Assembly (NCBI GenBank): GCA_016703945.1
Contig: JADJBC010000044.1
Span: 372,001-436,000, forward strand
Reading direction: 5' to 3'
Source of the DNA: Candidatus Aalborgicola danicus
Lineage (GTDB): Bacteria; Pseudomonadota; Gammaproteobacteria; Burkholderiales; Burkholderiaceae_C
Length of the DNA: 64,000 bases
In this document: positions 61,465 to 64,000 of the stretch, piece after piece
Layout: each line of letters begins with the position of its first letter
Numbering within the stretch: position 1 is the first letter of the stretch
Program-made: the position numbers and the translations under genes
Notes under the pieces: model-generated
Seen by the model: the letters and a program-made list of their open reading frames with translations, nothing else
Told to the model about the DNA's origin: nothing
The model's database searches: none

Positions 61465-62358
61465 TCATATCAGTCCGACGGCGAGCATGGCGCGTTCCAG
61501 GGCTGGCTGGCTGGCTGGTGTCAGTCTTGTCAAGGGCAGGCGCAAGCTGTCTTTGCACAGACCCATGCGAGAGGCTGCCCACTTTACAGGAATCGGGTTG
61601 GATTCTACGAAAAGGGCCCGGTGCAAAGGCAGCAACTTCATTTGAATTTCCATGGCGCGCTGAACATTGCCGGCGATGGCGGCCATACATAACTCGTGCA
61701 TCAGGCGTGGTGCCACATTGGCGGTCACGCTCACATTGCCGTGGCCACCACACAACATCAAGGCGACTGCCGTCGGGTCATCACCTGAGTAGATGGCAAA
61801 ATCTTTGGGTGCTTCCTTGATCAGCCACTGGGCGCGTTCGATATTGCCGGTGGCTTCCTTGATGCCAACAATACCAGGCACCTGGGCCAGACGAATCACC
61901 GTGTCATGGGCCATATCGGCAACCGAGCGGCCTGGCACGTTGTACAAAATAACCGGCAGGTCCACCGCTTCGGCAATCGCCTTGAAGTGCAGGTACTGCC
62001 CTTCCTGGGTAGGCTTGTTGTAGTAGGGCACCACCTGCAATTGGCAATCGGCCCCCACCTTCTTGGCAAAACGCGCCAGTTCAATGGCCTCTGCAGTCGA
62101 ATTCGCCCCGCAACCGGCCATGATGGGTACACGGCCAGCGGCCTGCTCCACCGACACGCGGATGATTTCGCAGTGTTCTTCGACGCTGACCGTCGGAGAC
62201 TCGCCGGTGGTGCCTACGGCACCAATGCAGTCCGTGCCTTCTGCAATATGCCAGTCGATCAGCTTTCGCAACGCCGCGTAGTCAACGGAGCCGTCTTCCA
62301 GCATGGGCGTGATCAGCGCAACGATGCTGCCGGTAATGGGACCTTGGGGTGAGTTCAT
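61465..62358 (-). CDS. dapA: 4-hydroxy-tetrahydrodipicolinate synthase
   Basis: A 297-residue aldolase for lysine and peptidoglycan synthesis. GTTGESPTVSVEEH, YNVPGRSVADM (catalytic Tyr) and GIKEATGNIERA with the Schiff-base Lys are present. It precedes bamC with an ATGA overlap or a short gap. Confidence 0.97.
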   Translation of the reverse strand: MNSPQGPITGSIVALITPMLEDGSVDYAALRKLIDWHIAEGTDCIGAVGTTGESPTVSVEEHCEIIRVSVEQAAGRVPIMAGCGANSTAEAIELARFAKKVGADCQLQVVPYYNKPTQEGQYLHFKAIAEAVDLPVILYNVPGRSVADMAHDTVIRLAQVPGIVGIKEATGNIERAQWLIKEAPKDFAIYSGDDPTAVALMLCGGHGNVSVTANVAPRLMHELCMAAIAGNVQRAMEIQMKLLPLHRALFVESNPIPVKWAASRMGLCKDSLRLPLTRLTPASQPALERAMLAVGLI

Positions 62359-62391
62359 GTCAATGTGTGATTCGGTAATCGGCCATTTTAC

Positions 62392-62952
62392 TCAGAGTGA
62401 ACAGCGGTCCAATAGCTGCCGCGGGTCAGCCGCACCGGTAAGTCGCACGGCGGCGACCCGCTGTACGCAGCGCGGTGGGTCGGACAGGTAACCAGATTCG
62501 TAAGCAACCACGGACAAACCGGCGCAAACGCTCAGCAGTTCCCCGGGTTGGAGCAGAAAATCCGGGCGCGTCGGGCGCCCCAAGACTTCGTTGCCAGCCG
62601 CGAAGGTTTCATACAGCAAAACCCCGCCCGGTGCGACGCTATCCATGATGGTTGGCAGCAAGGGGCGCCAAAGGTAGTTTGTGACGACAACAGCGCCAAA
62701 ATGTCGTGGCCTTCCATTGACCTGGAAAGGCCATGGGCCGTCTTCAATATCTGCGCATATCAGTTCAGCATGGTGGGCGTGTTGTTGGGCCAACCTAAGG
62801 TCCCGATCAACACCCGTGACTAGGTGTCCTTGACCGGAAAACCACGCGAGGTGCCGACCCGAGCCGCAGGCCACATCCAGCACCTCTGCGCCGGGGGCCA
62901 ACAGGTGTGACCAGCGAACGATCCATGCTGAAGGTTTCAAAAGCAAGCCCAT
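62392..62952 (-). CDS. SAM-dependent methyltransferase (TehB-like)
   Basis: A 186-residue class I methyltransferase. Motif I is EVLDVACGSGRHLAWF, an acidic GVDRDLRLAQQH follows, and VVVTNYLWRPLLP is motif IV-like. It resembles tellurite-resistance TehB-type proteins, but the substrate is open. Its start overlaps the end of the 41-residue peptide gene by 16 bases and lies 33 bases before dapA. Confidence 0.88.
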   Translation of the reverse strand: MGLLLKPSAWIVRWSHLLAPGAEVLDVACGSGRHLAWFSGQGHLVTGVDRDLRLAQQHAHHAELICADIEDGPWPFQVNGRPRHFGAVVVTNYLWRPLLPTIMDSVAPGGVLLYETFAAGNEVLGRPTRPDFLLQPGELLSVCAGLSVVAYESGYLSDPPRCVQRVAAVRLTGAADPRQLLDRCSL

Positions 62953-63062
62953 ACCTGGTTGGCCAGTTGCACGATGAAGTCGGGACGGGCGTAGAGTAAG
63001 AAGGTCGCAACCAGCACGGCCGTGACGGCTCCCCCAATGGCCATGCGTTTCACCACGGTCAT
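62937..63062 (-). CDS. 41-residue single-span membrane peptide
   Basis: The short frame begins MTVVKRMAIGGAVTAVLVAT and ends LANQVWACF. A basic N-terminus and one hydrophobic segment (about residues 8-24) suggest a small inner-membrane protein. Its ATG overlaps the MFS stop (ATGA) and its end overlaps the methyltransferase start, so it is tightly coupled on both sides, which supports expression. I recognise no family. Confidence 0.6.
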   Translation of the reverse strand: MTVVKRMAIGGAVTAVLVATFLLYARPDFIVQLANQVWACF

Positions 63063-64000
63063 GAAGTCACTCTGCCCCGCAGCACAGGCCTGACGATAGG
63101 GGCTTCCTTGACTGGCAAATTGATCAGCGCCGCCGCCACGCCCAGCGCAATCGCGATATACCAGACGATGTCGTAACTGCCGGTTTTGTCATATAGGTAA
63201 CCGCCCAGCCACACGCCCATGAAAGATCCCACCTGGTGGCTGAAAAACACAAACCCGCCCAGCATGGAAAGGTGCGCGACACCGAATATTTGTGCCACCG
63301 TCGCATTGGTCGGCGGCACGGTGGACAACCACAACACACCCATAACTGCGGAAAACACGTAGACGCTTGCCGGTGACAACGGCGCCAGCAAGAACAGACT
63401 GATGGCAACCGCCCGCGCAAAATAGATGAAGGCCAGAATGTTTTTCTTCGGTAGCTTTTGCCCCAAAACGCCGGCCGCATAGGTTCCAAACACATTAAAC
63501 AGCCCGATCAGCGCCAACGCGTAACTGGCAACCTGGGGTGACAGGCCTTTGTCTCGCAGGTAGCTGGGCATGTGAACCCCAATAAACACGACCTGAAATC
63601 CGCAGACGAAGTAGCCCGCCATCAACAACTGGAAGCTGGGGTATTTGAAAGCTTCGCGCAAGGCCTGCGCGATGCTCTGGTCCCGCCTAGGCGCGGCTCC
63701 ACCGGAAAACCCGGGTTCGCGCAGCCCCCAGGACAAGGGAATCATCAGAAGCGAGGCCGCCCCCAAGATCACCAGGGCCTCTTGCCAGCCAAACCGCGCA
63801 ATCAGGAAACCTTCGGTGGGCACCATCAGGAACTGGCCGAATGACCCTGCGGCTGCTGCCACGCCCATGGCCCAGGACCGTTTGTCGGCACTGACATTGC
63901 GGCCGATAACCCCGTAGATCACGGCGTAAGTCGTGCCGGCCTGCGCCATACCGATCAACACACCGGTGCTCAGTGAAAACATCAAAGGGGTGGTCGTTTG
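63059..64000 (-). CDS. MFS transporter (partial)
   Basis: The last 313 residues of a major facilitator permease; the start is beyond the right edge. Hydrophobic helices, the inter-domain loop EPGFSGGAAPRRDQSIAQAL, and GVHMPSYLRDKGLSPQVASY resemble OFA/oxalate-formate-like or CynX-type permeases in the MFS. Substrate unknown. It ends in ATGA with the 41-residue peptide gene. Confidence 0.88.
   Translation of the reverse strand, partial: QTTTPLMFSLSTGVLIGMAQAGTTYAVIYGVIGRNVSADKRSWAMGVAAAAGSFGQFLMVPTEGFLIARFGWQEALVILGAASLLMIPLSWGLREPGFSGGAAPRRDQSIAQALREAFKYPSFQLLMAGYFVCGFQVVFIGVHMPSYLRDKGLSPQVASYALALIGLFNVFGTYAAGVLGQKLPKKNILAFIYFARAVAISLFLLAPLSPASVYVFSAVMGVLWLSTVPPTNATVAQIFGVAHLSMLGGFVFFSHQVGSFMGVWLGGYLYDKTGSYDIVWYIAIALGVAAALINLPVKEAPIVRPVLRGRVTS

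Overview
The window is a chromosomal segment of a betaproteobacterium, most likely family Comamonadaceae and close to Rhodoferax, Albidiferax or Polaromonas. This rests on gene content and order (pyrG-kdsA-eno-ftsB; folC-dedD-cvpA-purF-metZ-gltX followed by tRNAs; dapA-bamC; tamA-tamB), several Bug/TctC-type features, GTG/TTG starts, and a roughly 55-bp repeat (gctatc...gagggctagaggccaattt) that I recognise from genomes of this family. No species is claimed.

Layout. 1-10.9 kb (minus strand): an isoquinoline-1-oxidoreductase-like molybdenum hydroxylase pair (the large subunit runs off the left edge), a LapA-like membrane protein, a secreted 14-repeat RCC1 protein, and the TamB-TamA outer-membrane assembly pair headed by a TlpA-like thioredoxin. 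11-18.1 kb: ybaK, plsY, a degenerate HD-GYP-like protein next to YajQ, murB, a GH13 amylase lipoprotein and an NDUFA9-like dehydrogenase. 18.1-23.2 kb is the only clearly accessory region: an AAA_14/DUF4143 ATPase, a Fic protein, a fused HsdR/YhcG remnant, and an AlbA_2-type ATP-binding regulator lying between two divergent copies of the argG 3' end. 23.2-29.7 kb: argG, ppnP, a class A acid phosphatase, sugE, an ArsC-like protein and the TldD/TldE protease pair.

29.7-37.4 kb: a REPIN-like palindromic region, then a long plus-strand run folC-dedD-cvpA-purF-metZ-gltX and three tRNA genes (Ala-GGC, Glu-TTC, Asp-GTC) with a promoter and a terminator. 37.4-51 kb: DedA, amiC/tsaE opposite queG and an AmpG-like MFS transporter, an AEC transporter, a Bug/TctC binding protein overlapping xerD, a CHASE-PAS-GGDEF-EAL protein, a DUF455 protein, a gamma-carbonic anhydrase and hslO. 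51-55.7 kb (minus): pyrG-kdsA-eno-ftsB-small ATPase. 55.8-64 kb: coaBC-dut, slyD opposite roxA, a small alanine-rich lipoprotein with its own terminator, and a minus-strand chain MFS-41-aa membrane peptide-methyltransferase-dapA-bamC in which most neighbours overlap.

Most of the window is housekeeping. The best leads are the argG-3'-end duplication that brackets a 2-kb ATP-binding gene segment, the operator-like inverted repeat touching the AAA_14 start codon, the REPIN-like structure upstream of folC, and copies of the intergenic repeat that have become translated parts of AmiC and FolC. I saw no CRISPR array, rRNA operon, insertion sequence or prophage.
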